Assembly (NCBI GenBank): GCA_023267475.1
Contig: JAHFND010000009.1
Coordinates: 1 to 14,997 of the forward strand
From: a bacterium
Lineage (GTDB): Bacteria; Patescibacteriota; Minisyncoccia; Phycocordibacterales; UBA5272
Direction: 5' to 3'
Length of the DNA: 14,997 bases
A program made the translations under genes and the position numbers. The notes under the pieces were generated by a model that made no database searches, had not been told where the DNA came from, and saw only the letters and a list, made by a program, of their open reading frames with translations. Positions 1 through 7,983 of the stretch are shown piece after piece (positions within the stretch are counted from its first letter, which is position 1; each line of letters begins with the position of its first letter).

Positions 1-1548
1 AATGCTGCGAAAGTAGATGCAGATTATGAAGAAGGTCTTCTTTCAGCTGAAGAGCGTTATGAAAAGACTATTGAAGTATGGCAAGATGTGCGTACAAAGA
101 TTGAAAAGTTGATGCCACAAGCAATCGAGAAGCATGGTTCAGCATATGACATGATTACTTCTGGTGCCCGTGGAACATTAGCTCAGGTGATTCAGATGGC
201 AGGTATGAAGGGTATCATTGTGAACAACTCAGGACGCAATATCGACTTCCCAGTCATCTCATCATACAAGGAAGGTCTTACTCCACTTGAATACTTCATT
301 ACTACTTATGGAGCTCGTAAAGGTAACTCAGATACCGCTCTTAAGACAGCTCAAGCTGGATATCTTACACGACGTCTAGTCGATGTGGCACAGGATGCTA
401 TCATCACAGAAATAGATTGTGGTACAAAAGAAAGTAAACTTGTTCGTAAGGAAAACGCTCTCGGTATTGAAGTTCCAATTTCAAAAAATATTCGTGGACG
501 TGTTCTTGCAGAAGAAGTTTCAGCAAATGGGGAAGTCTTATTCAAGAAGAATCATTTGATTTCAAAAGATGATGCACTTACGATTGAAAATGCTGGTATT
601 CAAGAAGTGAGAGTTTACTCACCACTTGGATGTTTAGCACTTCATGGTATTTGTCAGAAGTGTTACGGACTAGATATGGGACGTAATAAGAAGGTGGATC
701 TTGGAGAGGCAGTTGGAATCGTCGCTGCTCAAGCGATCGGTGAACCAGGAACACAGCTTACTATGCGTACATTCCATGCTGGAGGTGTGGCAGGTACTGA
801 CATCACATCCGGTCTTCCTCGTGTTGAAGAAATCTTCGAACGTCGCGCACCAAAGAATCCTGCTATCATCGCACATGAATCTGGTGAAATAATCGGTATT
901 CGTGATGAAGGAAAAGAAAAGATAATTCTTCTTCTTGCGGATGATGATGGAACAAAGAGTAAGAATGCTGGAAAAGAAATCGAGTACACAGTACCATTCC
1001 GTCGTCAGCCGATTGTAAAAGTTGGTGACACTGTAAAGAAAGGTCAGATGATGACAGATGGTTCTTGTGATATTGAAGAATTGTTTACTCACGCTGGAAA
1101 AGAAGTAGCAGAAGAATACATTGTTAGTGAAATAAACAAAGTTTACGAACTACAAGGTGCTTCTATTTCTCGTAAGCACGTGGAAGTTATTATTAAGCAG
1201 ATGTTTGGTCGTGTGAAGATTGTGAATCCAGGAGAAACAAGATTTACACAATCAGATGTGGTAGAAGTATCTACATTCCGCGCAGAAAATAATCGCGTGA
1301 AGGATGAAGGAAAGACAGAAGCAAAGGGAAGACACTTGGTACTTGGTATCACAGATGTTGCCCTATCTACTGATTCATGGCTTTCAAGTGCATCATTCCA
1401 AAATACTACTCGTGTGCTTATCACTGCGTCTACTCGTGGACAAATGGATGAGCTCCGTGGTCTTAAGGAAAACGTGATCATCGGGCGATTGATTCCTGCA
1501 GGAACAGGACTTCGAAATAAGCTCGGAAATAAACTAGAAGGAAAGTAA
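1..1548 (+). CDS. rpoC: DNA-directed RNA polymerase subunit beta' (C-terminal part; 5' end outside window)
   Basis: This is the C-terminal part of the beta' subunit, which forms much of the active-site cleft of RNA polymerase. The frame is open from base 1, so the true start lies upstream; the GTG at 88 is internal. In order it shows the bridge-helix region (SGARGTLAQVIQMAGMKG), the trigger-loop segment (ARKGNSDTALKTAQAGYLTR), and a zinc site made of the Cys of DCGT plus the later C-x6-C-x2-C of the GCLALHGICQKC segment. The signature VGIVAAQAIGEPGTQLTMRT follows, then the terminal LRGLKENVIIGRLIPAGTG. Arginine is mostly CGT, the local codon norm. It stops with TAA and is followed at once by a hairpin terminator, so it probably closes an rpoB-rpoC operon; rpoB is not in view. 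Identification is certain. Confidence 0.99.
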   Translation, partial: NAAKVDADYEEGLLSAEERYEKTIEVWQDVRTKIEKLMPQAIEKHGSAYDMITSGARGTLAQVIQMAGMKGIIVNNSGRNIDFPVISSYKEGLTPLEYFITTYGARKGNSDTALKTAQAGYLTRRLVDVAQDAIITEIDCGTKESKLVRKENALGIEVPISKNIRGRVLAEEVSANGEVLFKKNHLISKDDALTIENAGIQEVRVYSPLGCLALHGICQKCYGLDMGRNKKVDLGEAVGIVAAQAIGEPGTQLTMRTFHAGGVAGTDITSGLPRVEEIFERRAPKNPAIIAHESGEIIGIRDEGKEKIILLLADDDGTKSKNAGKEIEYTVPFRRQPIVKVGDTVKKGQMMTDGSCDIEELFTHAGKEVAEEYIVSEINKVYELQGASISRKHVEVIIKQMFGRVKIVNPGETRFTQSDVVEVSTFRAENNRVKDEGKTEAKGRHLVLGITDVALSTDSWLSSASFQNTTRVLITASTRGQMDELRGLKENVIIGRLIPAGTGLRNKLGNKLEGK

Positions 1549-1559
1549 ATTCTAAAATT

Positions 1560-1596
1560 AAACAAAAAACAGCATCAAAAGTGCTGTTTTTTGTTT
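1560..1596 (+). terminator. Intrinsic terminator after rpoC
   Basis: A perfect inverted repeat pairs 1560-1574 with 1582-1596 (15 bp) around a 7-nt loop (1575-1581). The core is AACAGCA/TGCTGTT flanked by A-run/T-run arms, so the U-rich tract is partly inside the right arm. It begins 12 nt after the rpoC stop and ends before the dnaG promoter, so it separates the two transcription units. Confidence 0.85.
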
Positions 1597-1618
1597 GTAA
1601 AAAAGAGGGACTAAAGCG

Positions 1619-1633
1619 TGCTAAAATATAGGC
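1619..1633 (+). promoter_or_regulatory. Extended -10 promoter of dnaG, leaderless start
   Basis: TGC followed by TAAAAT (1622-1627) is an extended -10 element, and only 6 nt separate it from the dnaG ATG at 1634. Transcription from it would begin at or next to the A of the ATG. No -35 match and no Shine-Dalgarno sequence are visible. Confidence 0.6.
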
Positions 1634-3271
1634 ATGAATCCTAAAGATCAAGTAAAGGAAAACCTCTCTATTACAGATGTCGTCTCTACATATATTCGAT
1701 TAGAGAAGTCAGGCGCTCAATTTCGTGCACGTTGCCCATTTCATAATGAAAAGACCCCATCATTTTATGTTTCCCCAGAGAGGAAATCATTTCATTGTTT
1801 TGGATGTCAGGCACATGGAGATATTTTTACATTTGTAGAAAAAATAGAAAATATTCCTTTTTTTGAAGCACTTAAAATATTAGCAGACAGAGCAGGAGTT
1901 ACACTTACTTCTACACAGCAAAATAAAGAAGAGACACGACTCGTCTCACTTTTAAAAGATGCGACACTACATTTTGAAAAAAATTTAAATAATAGTCCTG
2001 AGGCAAAACAATATTTAATGGAAAGAGGATTGACTGAAGAAACAATAAAGACTTTTCATATTGGATACGCTAAAAATGAATGGAGAGATCTATTTATTCA
2101 TATGGCGGGTGAGGGGTATCAACCAGAGGAAATAGAAGGATCCGGTCTTGCTATAAAGGCTTCAGACGATACTGGCAAAACTAAGGGCTGGTATGATCGT
2201 TTTCGGGGTAGAGTGATGTTCCCTATCCGTAACGTTTCAGGGGCTACAGTGGGCTATTCTGGGCGAATTATGCCATCTTTAGTGGACCCAAGTGTTGCCC
2301 AAGGGAAATATGTGAATACTCCAGAGACCAGTCTTTATCATAAGTCTAAAATTCTTTTTGGATATGATACTGCTAAGAAAAAAATGCAGGAGACAAAATC
2401 CGTGGTGGTTGTAGAAGGTCAGATGGATTTATGTATGAGTTATCAAGCAGGTATTCATAATACTGTCGCAGTATCAGGTACTGCCTTTACAGATGAACAT
2501 ATACATCTTATAAAAAGATTTTGTGATACTGTAGTACTTTCATTTGATACAGATCAAGCAGGACAAAATGCTCTTAAGAAAACTGCATTACTTTGTCTTG
2601 TTGGTGGACTTGATGTGTATGTAGTTGGAGACATTGGCACAAAAGACCCAGCGGATTTAATTCGTGAAGATGCTTCAAAGTGGGTGCATGCAGTGGAAAA
2701 GAAGCGACATGTGATTGAAGTCATGCTTCAGAATGTAATGAATAGAGAAGGTGACGAAAGAATTCGTAATCAAAAAATAGTAAGTGAGGTATTGCCGTTT
2801 GTTCGTGCAGTACAGTCTCCAGTAGATAGAGCACATTTTATAAAAGTCATCTCTGAAAAGTTGGGTATTCCACAAAACACTTTAACAGAAGAATTATCTC
2901 GTGGAGTAACATTTGAATCTTCATATACACCGGACGTTGAAAAACCCAACTCTCTTTCTAGTAAAGATCGTCTCACTCGTGAAATCATTGCATATGCAAC
3001 TCTTATGAATAAACTAGATGATGATAAGTTTATTGCTCTTAATTTAGATAAGGATCTTTTTCCGGATGCGATAATTCAAGAGGAGATGTTTAACATAGAG
3101 AATAAAGTTATAACAAATAAGGATAAATATTTTGAAGATCTGATAATTGCGTATAAAAAAGAAATGCACAAAGAGGAGCTTATGAATCTACAAAAAAAGT
3201 TTAGGACAGATGGCGCTGATCATGAGGCAATCTTAAAGGAGATTCATGAGCATGTGAAAAAGGGTTATTAG
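1634..3271 (+). CDS. dnaG: DNA primase
   Basis: DnaG synthesises RNA primers at the replication fork. The 545-aa product starts with a CHC2 zinc-binding domain (C34, H37, C55, C58; CPFHNEKTPSF and FHCFGCQAHGD). The primase core motifs RFRGRVMFPI (about 189-198) and KYVNTPETSLYHKS follow. The TOPRIM domain has catalytic E261 in VVEGQMD and D305/D307 in SFDTDQAG, with a downstream KDPAD. The C-terminal 150 residues are the weakly conserved helicase-interaction region; the total is slightly shorter than a typical 580-600 aa primase. The start is set by the leaderless promoter and by the usual N-terminal spacing to the zinc finger. rpoD follows 77 nt downstream with its own promoter, echoing the dnaG-rpoD order of many bacteria but without rpsU. 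Confidence 0.97.
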   Translation: MNPKDQVKENLSITDVVSTYIRLEKSGAQFRARCPFHNEKTPSFYVSPERKSFHCFGCQAHGDIFTFVEKIENIPFFEALKILADRAGVTLTSTQQNKEETRLVSLLKDATLHFEKNLNNSPEAKQYLMERGLTEETIKTFHIGYAKNEWRDLFIHMAGEGYQPEEIEGSGLAIKASDDTGKTKGWYDRFRGRVMFPIRNVSGATVGYSGRIMPSLVDPSVAQGKYVNTPETSLYHKSKILFGYDTAKKKMQETKSVVVVEGQMDLCMSYQAGIHNTVAVSGTAFTDEHIHLIKRFCDTVVLSFDTDQAGQNALKKTALLCLVGGLDVYVVGDIGTKDPADLIREDASKWVHAVEKKRHVIEVMLQNVMNREGDERIRNQKIVSEVLPFVRAVQSPVDRAHFIKVISEKLGIPQNTLTEELSRGVTFESSYTPDVEKPNSLSSKDRLTREIIAYATLMNKLDDDKFIALNLDKDLFPDAIIQEEMFNIENKVITNKDKYFEDLIIAYKKEMHKEELMNLQKKFRTDGADHEAILKEIHEHVKKGY

Positions 3272-3324
3272 TTTTACTCTCCACAGGTATCACAAGATTG
3301 CCACTACACAAAGTGGATAAAGTA

Positions 3325-3333
3325 TGTTAGAGT
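3325..3333 (+). promoter_or_regulatory. Extended -10 promoter of rpoD
   Basis: TGT-TAGAGT (TAGAGT at 3328-3333) lies 15 nt before the rpoD ATG. A 4-of-6 match to the -35 box, TACACA at 3305-3310, is 17 nt upstream. The leader would be about 9 nt and contains no Shine-Dalgarno sequence. The -35 candidate sits in the loop of a small inverted repeat, CCACT (3301-3305) and AGTGG (3312-3316). Confidence 0.45.
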
Positions 3334-3348
3334 ATTCGGTACGTCCTT

Positions 3349-4722
3349 ATGGCGAAAAAAGTTACTTCAAAAAGAAAAATAGGTAAAAACAAAAAAACAG
3401 CTAAAACTGTTTCAAAAAAGACCACTGTCAAAAAAAGCACTAATAAAAAAGTAGCTTCAAAAAAGAAGAACGTAAAGCCAGTTAAGAAAACTCTAAATAA
3501 GAAAAGTGCAAAGAAGGTTTCTAAAGTATCAAAAGTTTCTAGCAAAAAGAAAAATATAAAGAGACCAGCTCCAAAGATGGATGCAAAGCCAAAGTATAAA
3601 CCAAAGGCTTTCACTATCAAGACAGGTCCGACAAAGGTTCGTCATGAAGTAAAGACGAAGAAGATTCTTACTCGTGAGCAGAATGAAGAAGAATTGTTAG
3701 CAAAAGGAAAAGAAAGAGGATTTATTACGTACGATGAAATCATACGCTATTTCCCTACGATTGAAACGGATATTCTTTTTCTAGAAGAATTGTATGAGAA
3801 GATGTCAGCTGCGAATATCGACGTACTTGAAGGTGGAAATCTTCTTGATATGGATGATGATTTAAATAAGTTGGCTGGAAGTGAGAATACTCATGACAGT
3901 ATTCAAATGTATCTACGCGAAATCGGACAGTACCCACTTATTTCCGGTGAGAATGAAAGAGAACTTGCTCGTCGTATTGAAAAGGGAGATGTAGAAGCAG
4001 GAACTCTTCTTGCAAAGGCAAACCTTCGTCTTGTGGTGTCTATTGCGAAGAAGTACGTTGGACGTTCTTCTGATTTAACATTGCTCGATTTAATTCAAGA
4101 AGGAAATCTTGGTTTGTTTAAGGCAGTAGAAAAATTTGATTGGAATAAAGGGTTTAAGTTCTCTACTTATGCTACATGGTGGATTCGTCAGGCGATTACT
4201 CGCGCTTTAGCTGATCAGTCACGCACTATTCGTATTCCTGTTCACATGGTAGAAACAATCGCTAAGTATAAGCAAGTGGTACGTCGTTTGTCACAAGATC
4301 TAGGACGCGACCCTCTTGCTGAAGAAATCGCGACTGAAATGGGAGTGGATGTAGAAAAGATTCACATAATTGAAAATATAAATCAAGATACTGTTTCTCT
4401 TGAAAAGCCGATTGGAGATGACGATGATAAATCAACACTTGGGGAATTTATAGCTGATGATAAAATTCTCTCACCAGACGCTGAAGCATCACACAGAATA
4501 TTGGCAGACCAAATAAATGAAATATTAGATGATCTTTCACCAAAAGAAAGAAAGATTGTAGAAATGCGAAATGGATTAGGGGAGTACGATGGTGTAATGC
4601 ACACACTTGAAGAAGTGGGAGCAGAATTTGGAGTTACTCGTGAACGTATTCGTCAGATTGAAGCGAAGGTGCATGAGAAAATTCGTTCTCATGAGAAATC
4701 AGAGAGATTAAGAAACTACTAA
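3349..4722 (+). CDS. rpoD: Primary RNA polymerase sigma factor (sigma-70 family) with lysine-rich N-terminal tail
   Basis: This is the housekeeping sigma factor that directs RNA polymerase to promoters. The 457-aa product has an N-terminal basic tail: 37 of the first 100 residues are Lys, mixed with Ser, Thr, Val and Ala as in a histone H1 tail. A region 1.1-like helical segment (about 110-162) and region 1.2 (DSIQMYLREIGQYPLIS, about 183-199) follow. Region 2 (about 220-290) includes LDLIQEGNLGLFKAVEKFDW and the -10-melting segment FSTYATWWIRQAITRALADQ. Region 3 covers about 300-372. Region 4 (about 394-450) ends in the helix-turn-helix TLEEVGAEFGVTRERIRQIE. All promoter-contact regions are intact. 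There is no Shine-Dalgarno sequence before the ATG. The DUF2156-like gene begins 19 nt downstream with no terminator between, so read-through is likely. Confidence 0.97.
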   Translation: MAKKVTSKRKIGKNKKTAKTVSKKTTVKKSTNKKVASKKKNVKPVKKTLNKKSAKKVSKVSKVSSKKKNIKRPAPKMDAKPKYKPKAFTIKTGPTKVRHEVKTKKILTREQNEEELLAKGKERGFITYDEIIRYFPTIETDILFLEELYEKMSAANIDVLEGGNLLDMDDDLNKLAGSENTHDSIQMYLREIGQYPLISGENERELARRIEKGDVEAGTLLAKANLRLVVSIAKKYVGRSSDLTLLDLIQEGNLGLFKAVEKFDWNKGFKFSTYATWWIRQAITRALADQSRTIRIPVHMVETIAKYKQVVRRLSQDLGRDPLAEEIATEMGVDVEKIHIIENINQDTVSLEKPIGDDDDKSTLGEFIADDKILSPDAEASHRILADQINEILDDLSPKERKIVEMRNGLGEYDGVMHTLEEVGAEFGVTRERIRQIEAKVHEKIRSHEKSERLRNY

Positions 4723-4741
4723 TTAAATTTTATTAGAGACA

Positions 4742-5539
4742 ATGGAGAAATTTAATTTAGAAAAAGATAAATACATACTAAATAATTTACCATTTTCTTA
4801 TTTCACCACTCAAATATATGCAGATTATAGCTGTTATGTATTTGAGCGCAACGGTGAGAGACTGTTAGTCTGGCAGGATATTCTATATCCGCATGAATTC
4901 CCATGCGTTTTTCCGCCTTCACAAGAAAGTAATTTTGAGAGATGTTCTATTACCTTTGCAGATGATGTTTTTTGTAAAAAGGTAGAAAAAGAATTTGAAG
5001 TCCTTCTAAAAAAATCTTCAGGTAGTGAATTTTTTTATGAGACATCTCATTTTACTGAACCTTCTGGATCAATAAGTAAGGATGTAAAATTATTTACGAA
5101 AAATTATCAATTTACTACTGCTAACGAATGTGACATTAATCTGGTTAAGGATTTTTATCATAAATGGAAGACACAAAAAGAAAGAGAAAACATATCTTTT
5201 GAAGATTCAGAGGAGTTTTTCTTTTTTTGTTTGGACAATTTAGATAAATATAAAGTTAAACAGGTTTATGTTTTTGTAGATGGAAAACTAGTAGGTTTAG
5301 CTTGGGGGGTAGAACATTCAGAAGATAAATGGGTAGGTTTACACTTAAAATTACTTTATGAATATAAAGGTCTAGGTAGATTTTTACATAACCAGAGAGC
5401 TTTGTTATTTAGTTCCTACAAAGATTTTACTTTAGGTACTGGCGCGAACGACAAAGGCATAGAAGATTTTAAGCATACATTAGGCCCTGTTTCTATTTTG
5501 GATTATTTTTACATTTTGATGGGTGAGCGTAAGAGATAA
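4742..5539 (+). CDS. DUF2156-like (GNAT-fold acyl/aminoacyl transferase-like) protein
   Basis: A 265-aa soluble protein with no signal peptide or membrane segment. The C-terminal half (about 130-258) resembles the DUF2156 / phosphatidylglycerol lysyltransferase C-terminal fold, a GNAT-type domain. It has a helix with FYHKW (138-142), a strand-turn-strand around VYVFVDGKLVGLAWGVE (175-191), HLKLLYEYKGLGRFLHNQ (201-218), and a terminal segment around GTGANDKGIEDFKHTLGPV that parallels the family's conserved D-x-G-x-x-G/F-K end. The N-terminal half matches nothing I recognise. Substrate is unknown: it could transfer an acyl or aminoacyl group. The nitrilase gene follows 4 nt later, so the two are probably coupled. 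Six of eight Arg codons are AGA, unlike the flanking CGT-rich genes, which suggests acquisition. No Shine-Dalgarno sequence or convincing own promoter is visible, so it may be read from rpoD. Confidence 0.6.
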   Translation: MEKFNLEKDKYILNNLPFSYFTTQIYADYSCYVFERNGERLLVWQDILYPHEFPCVFPPSQESNFERCSITFADDVFCKKVEKEFEVLLKKSSGSEFFYETSHFTEPSGSISKDVKLFTKNYQFTTANECDINLVKDFYHKWKTQKERENISFEDSEEFFFFCLDNLDKYKVKQVYVFVDGKLVGLAWGVEHSEDKWVGLHLKLLYEYKGLGRFLHNQRALLFSSYKDFTLGTGANDKGIEDFKHTLGPVSILDYFYILMGERKR

Positions 5540-5543
5540 TCTT

Positions 5544-6383
5544 ATGAAATTTAAAATCGCTGTTGTACAGTTTAGGATAAAACAGTTTGATAAAGAAGAT
5601 AATCTTAAAAGAATTGAGACTTTTATTAAATTAGCAAGTGAAAAGAAATCTAAAGTCATTTTATTCCCAGAAGATTTTATTTACGGGCCGATAGGTAAAA
5701 AAGAAAAATTTGTTGATTTCAAAGGAGAGCTTGTGAGTGTTTTTAAATCTTTAGCTAAGAAATATTCTATAGATATAGTAGCTGGTTCTATTATTGAGGG
5801 GGCTGAAGAAGGGTGGTATAACACTACTTATTATATAGATTCTAATGGAAAAGTTCTTGCTAAGTATAGGAAAATAAATCTTTGGATATACGAAAGAAAG
5901 AACATTAATCAAGGTAGAGATATAGTCGTATTTAAAACTTCTTACGGTAAGGTTGGGCTAATTAATTGTTGGGATTTGTCTTCACCAGAAATTGTTAGAT
6001 CCGTTATGAAGAAAGGAGCAAGAGTTGTATTTTGTCCTAGTTATTGGTTAGAAAAGGATGCACGTTATGGACATAAATATGATGTCAAAGCTGTTGCAAA
6101 AGGAATAGACGCTTGGTGTGTAGCTAGAGCATTTGAGAACGGTATTATACTTGCATATTCAAACGGAGCTGGAGATTTTTCATTGGGTAAAAAATATAAA
6201 GATAAATTAGTCGGACACTCACAGATTGCAGTACCATTCAAAGGTTCAGTTTCTAAATTTGATCATAATGAGGAAGGAATGTTAATTCAAGAAGTTGATA
6301 CAAAAATTTTAACAGATTCTGAGAGATCTTTTAACATAAAAAAAGATATTAAAAATAGAAAATATTTTGGGATTCTTAAATAG
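5544..6383 (+). CDS. Carbon-nitrogen hydrolase (nitrilase superfamily)
   Basis: A 279-aa cytoplasmic amidase-type enzyme of the nitrilase superfamily, which cleaves non-peptide C-N bonds through a Glu-Lys-Cys triad. All three residues are present: E43 in LFPEDF, K110 in KYRKINLW and C142 in LINCWDLSSPE. The length is normal for a single-domain member. I use the ATG at 5544 because MKFKIAVVQF is the expected first beta strand; an upstream GTG at 5523 would overlap the preceding gene. It starts 4 nt after that gene's stop. Ten of its eleven Arg codons are AGA/AGG, whereas obgE next door has four of sixteen, so the pair looks horizontally acquired. The substrate cannot be read from sequence; free amides, N-carbamoyl compounds or N-acyl chains are all possible. 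Confidence 0.88.
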   Translation: MKFKIAVVQFRIKQFDKEDNLKRIETFIKLASEKKSKVILFPEDFIYGPIGKKEKFVDFKGELVSVFKSLAKKYSIDIVAGSIIEGAEEGWYNTTYYIDSNGKVLAKYRKINLWIYERKNINQGRDIVVFKTSYGKVGLINCWDLSSPEIVRSVMKKGARVVFCPSYWLEKDARYGHKYDVKAVAKGIDAWCVARAFENGIILAYSNGAGDFSLGKKYKDKLVGHSQIAVPFKGSVSKFDHNEEGMLIQEVDTKILTDSERSFNIKKDIKNRKYFGILK

Positions 6384-6404
6384 AATTATTTTTCCTTAAA
6401 ACCC

Positions 6405-6439
6405 TTGCAAAATAAAGGAAAATATGGTATTGTGATTTT
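6405..6439 (+). promoter_or_regulatory. obgE promoter, leaderless start
   Basis: TTGCAA (6405-6410), a 17-nt spacer, then TGG-TATTGT (TATTGT at 6428-6433) make the most complete promoter before a housekeeping gene in the window. The ATG at 6440 lies 6 nt past the -10, so the mRNA should start at the initiation codon. An 8-bp inverted repeat, TTTTCCTT (6390-6397) and AAGGAAAA (6415-6422), brackets the -35. Confidence 0.65.
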
Positions 6440-7405
6440 ATGTTAATCGATCACGTAACTCTAAAAATAGAAGCAGGAAAAGGTGGGGATGGCGTAGTAC
6501 GTTGGAGACGTGAGCACGGTATTCCTTTTGGAGGTCCTGCTGGTGGAGATGGTGGAAAAGGTGGAGATGTATATTTCCGCATTGTTCGTGATATTCAAGC
6601 ATTGTCTATTTATAAACATAAAAAAGAATGGGAAGCACCCGCTGGTGTCGCTGGTCAAAAAAGAAGTATGCATGGAGCAAATGGAGATGATATGTATTTA
6701 GTTTTACCTGTTGGTTCTGTTGTATACAATCGTGAATATGATAAGAGTTATGAATTTACTGAAGAGGGAGATTTCTTAGTTCTTCGTGGTGGAAAAGGAG
6801 GACTCGGAAATGAACAATTTAAATCAGCTACAAATCGTGCACCAAAAGAATTTACAAAAGGTGAACGTGGAGAGTTTGCCACATTTGATGTTGAACTCAA
6901 ACTTATTGCGGATGTTGGATTAATAGGATTACCAAATGCCGGGAAGTCATCATTACTAAATGCTCTTACTCGTGCAGGGGCTAAGATTGGAGATTATCCA
7001 TTCACAACTATTGAACCAAACCTTGGCGCATATTTCGGATACGTACTTGCTGATATTCCTGGACTTATCGAAGGAGCAAGTGAAGGAAAAGGACTAGGGC
7101 ATAAATTTCTTCGTCACATTACTCGTACAAGAGTTCTTGTGCATTTAGTATCTGCAGAAAATGAAAATGTAAAAGAAGTATATGAGACTATTCGTGCAGA
7201 GTTAGGAAAGTACGATAAAGAGTTATTGAAAAGAGAAGAAATAGTTGTGTTATCAAAAGTGGACACAGTGAGTGAATCTGAAGTAAAAGATAAATTAAAA
7301 ATATTAAAGAAAGCTAGTGGGAAAGATGTCGCCGTACTTTCACTTTATCAAGATGAAACTGTAAAAGAATTCGGAGACATGCTAGTAAAGAAGCTAAAAG
7401 CTTAG
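6440..7405 (+). CDS. obgE: Obg-family GTPase (ribosome assembly / stress)
   Basis: Obg is an essential GTPase that associates with the 50S subunit during its assembly. The 321-aa product has the glycine-rich Obg domain (1-157), with AGKGGDGVVRWRRE, GGPAGGDGGKGGDV and RGGKGGLGN. The G domain follows: the G1 loop GLPNAGKS (163-170), G2 Thr at 189-190, and G3 DIPG (205-208) followed by LIEGASEGKGLGHKFLRH. G4 reads SKVD (272-275) instead of the textbook NKxD, and G5 is degenerate (LSLYQD). The protein ends right after the G domain, so the optional OCT domain is absent, as in many minimal genomes. Arg codons are mostly CGT. It is transcribed from its own leaderless promoter and its stop overlaps the stop of the convergent gene by 4 bp, with no terminator between them. 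Confidence 0.96.
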   Translation: MLIDHVTLKIEAGKGGDGVVRWRREHGIPFGGPAGGDGGKGGDVYFRIVRDIQALSIYKHKKEWEAPAGVAGQKRSMHGANGDDMYLVLPVGSVVYNREYDKSYEFTEEGDFLVLRGGKGGLGNEQFKSATNRAPKEFTKGERGEFATFDVELKLIADVGLIGLPNAGKSSLLNALTRAGAKIGDYPFTTIEPNLGAYFGYVLADIPGLIEGASEGKGLGHKFLRHITRTRVLVHLVSAENENVKEVYETIRAELGKYDKELLKREEIVVLSKVDTVSESEVKDKLKILKKASGKDVAVLSLYQDETVKEFGDMLVKKLKA

Positions 7406-7983
7406 TGCTCTAGTAGATTGTTTTTTTCTCCTGGTGTAAGTAATCCTACATGGTAGGCATCTAATCCCATACATAGAGATAGTGTGTATGCGACTGAGTT
7501 CGAATTTTCTGTACCTCCACGAATGTTTACTCCAAGCATTGGATATGGGAGATCTTTTTTATTTATTTTTGGAACACAACTTCGAGCCATATCCCAAAGC
7601 GTTTGCATATCGTATTTGTTTCCTTCTGAAAGGATTTTTCCTGGAAATTTTTTTTCTGATAGATAATAACGAGGACCATTGAACTCCCAGACTTTTAATT
7701 CATCTGTAGATTTTGTACCGACATATTTCCATTCTCCAGTAGAAATATCAGTAGCTAGACCATGTAACTCAGATACTATTTCACCATCAGGATTTCTAAG
7801 TGCTAGATAGTTGTGTCCTGCAAAACCAAATAGAAGTGGGTGCTGCATTATTTGGATACTCCATTCTCCTTTGGATGCCTTTGGTATTGGGCGAATTATT
7901 GGGTTGTGAGTTATGCCGTAGATAAATAATATAAAGATAAAAGACCAAAATAAATCTTTTATAAATCTATTAGTGAATAACAT
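7402..7983 (-). CDS. Membrane-anchored protein of unknown function
   Basis: A 193-aa protein I do not recognise. Residues 9-25 form one hydrophobic segment (LFWSFIFILFIYG region) after a short basic head, which predicts an N-in anchor with the rest outside the membrane. The exported part has a GHNYLALRNPDGEIVSELHG stretch (56-75), which looks like two beta strands with a conserved-style His-Asn, and a later ENSNSVAYTLSLCMG stretch (159-173). The His strand plus an N-S-N-S helix start is loosely reminiscent of NlpC/P60-type and related folds, but the usual catalytic Cys is absent at that spot, so I assign no activity. It starts 23 nt after gatB ends and has its own extended -10 promoter. Its TAA overlaps the obgE stop by 4 bp. 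Confidence 0.75.
   Translation of the reverse strand: MLFTNRFIKDLFWSFIFILFIYGITHNPIIRPIPKASKGEWSIQIMQHPLLFGFAGHNYLALRNPDGEIVSELHGLATDISTGEWKYVGTKSTDELKVWEFNGPRYYLSEKKFPGKILSEGNKYDMQTLWDMARSCVPKINKKDLPYPMLGVNIRGGTENSNSVAYTLSLCMGLDAYHVGLLTPGEKNNLLEH

Noticed and set aside
351..1565. Several minus-strand open frames and a short plus-strand frame inside rpoC
   Set aside because: The rpoC frame is fully conserved through this stretch; the others are low-complexity Ser/Phe/Thr-rich shadows without start signals.
3301..3316. CCACT/AGTGG inverted repeat before rpoD as a terminator of dnaG
   Set aside because: Only a 5-bp stem with no T-run after it; at most a weak operator-like feature around the rpoD -35.
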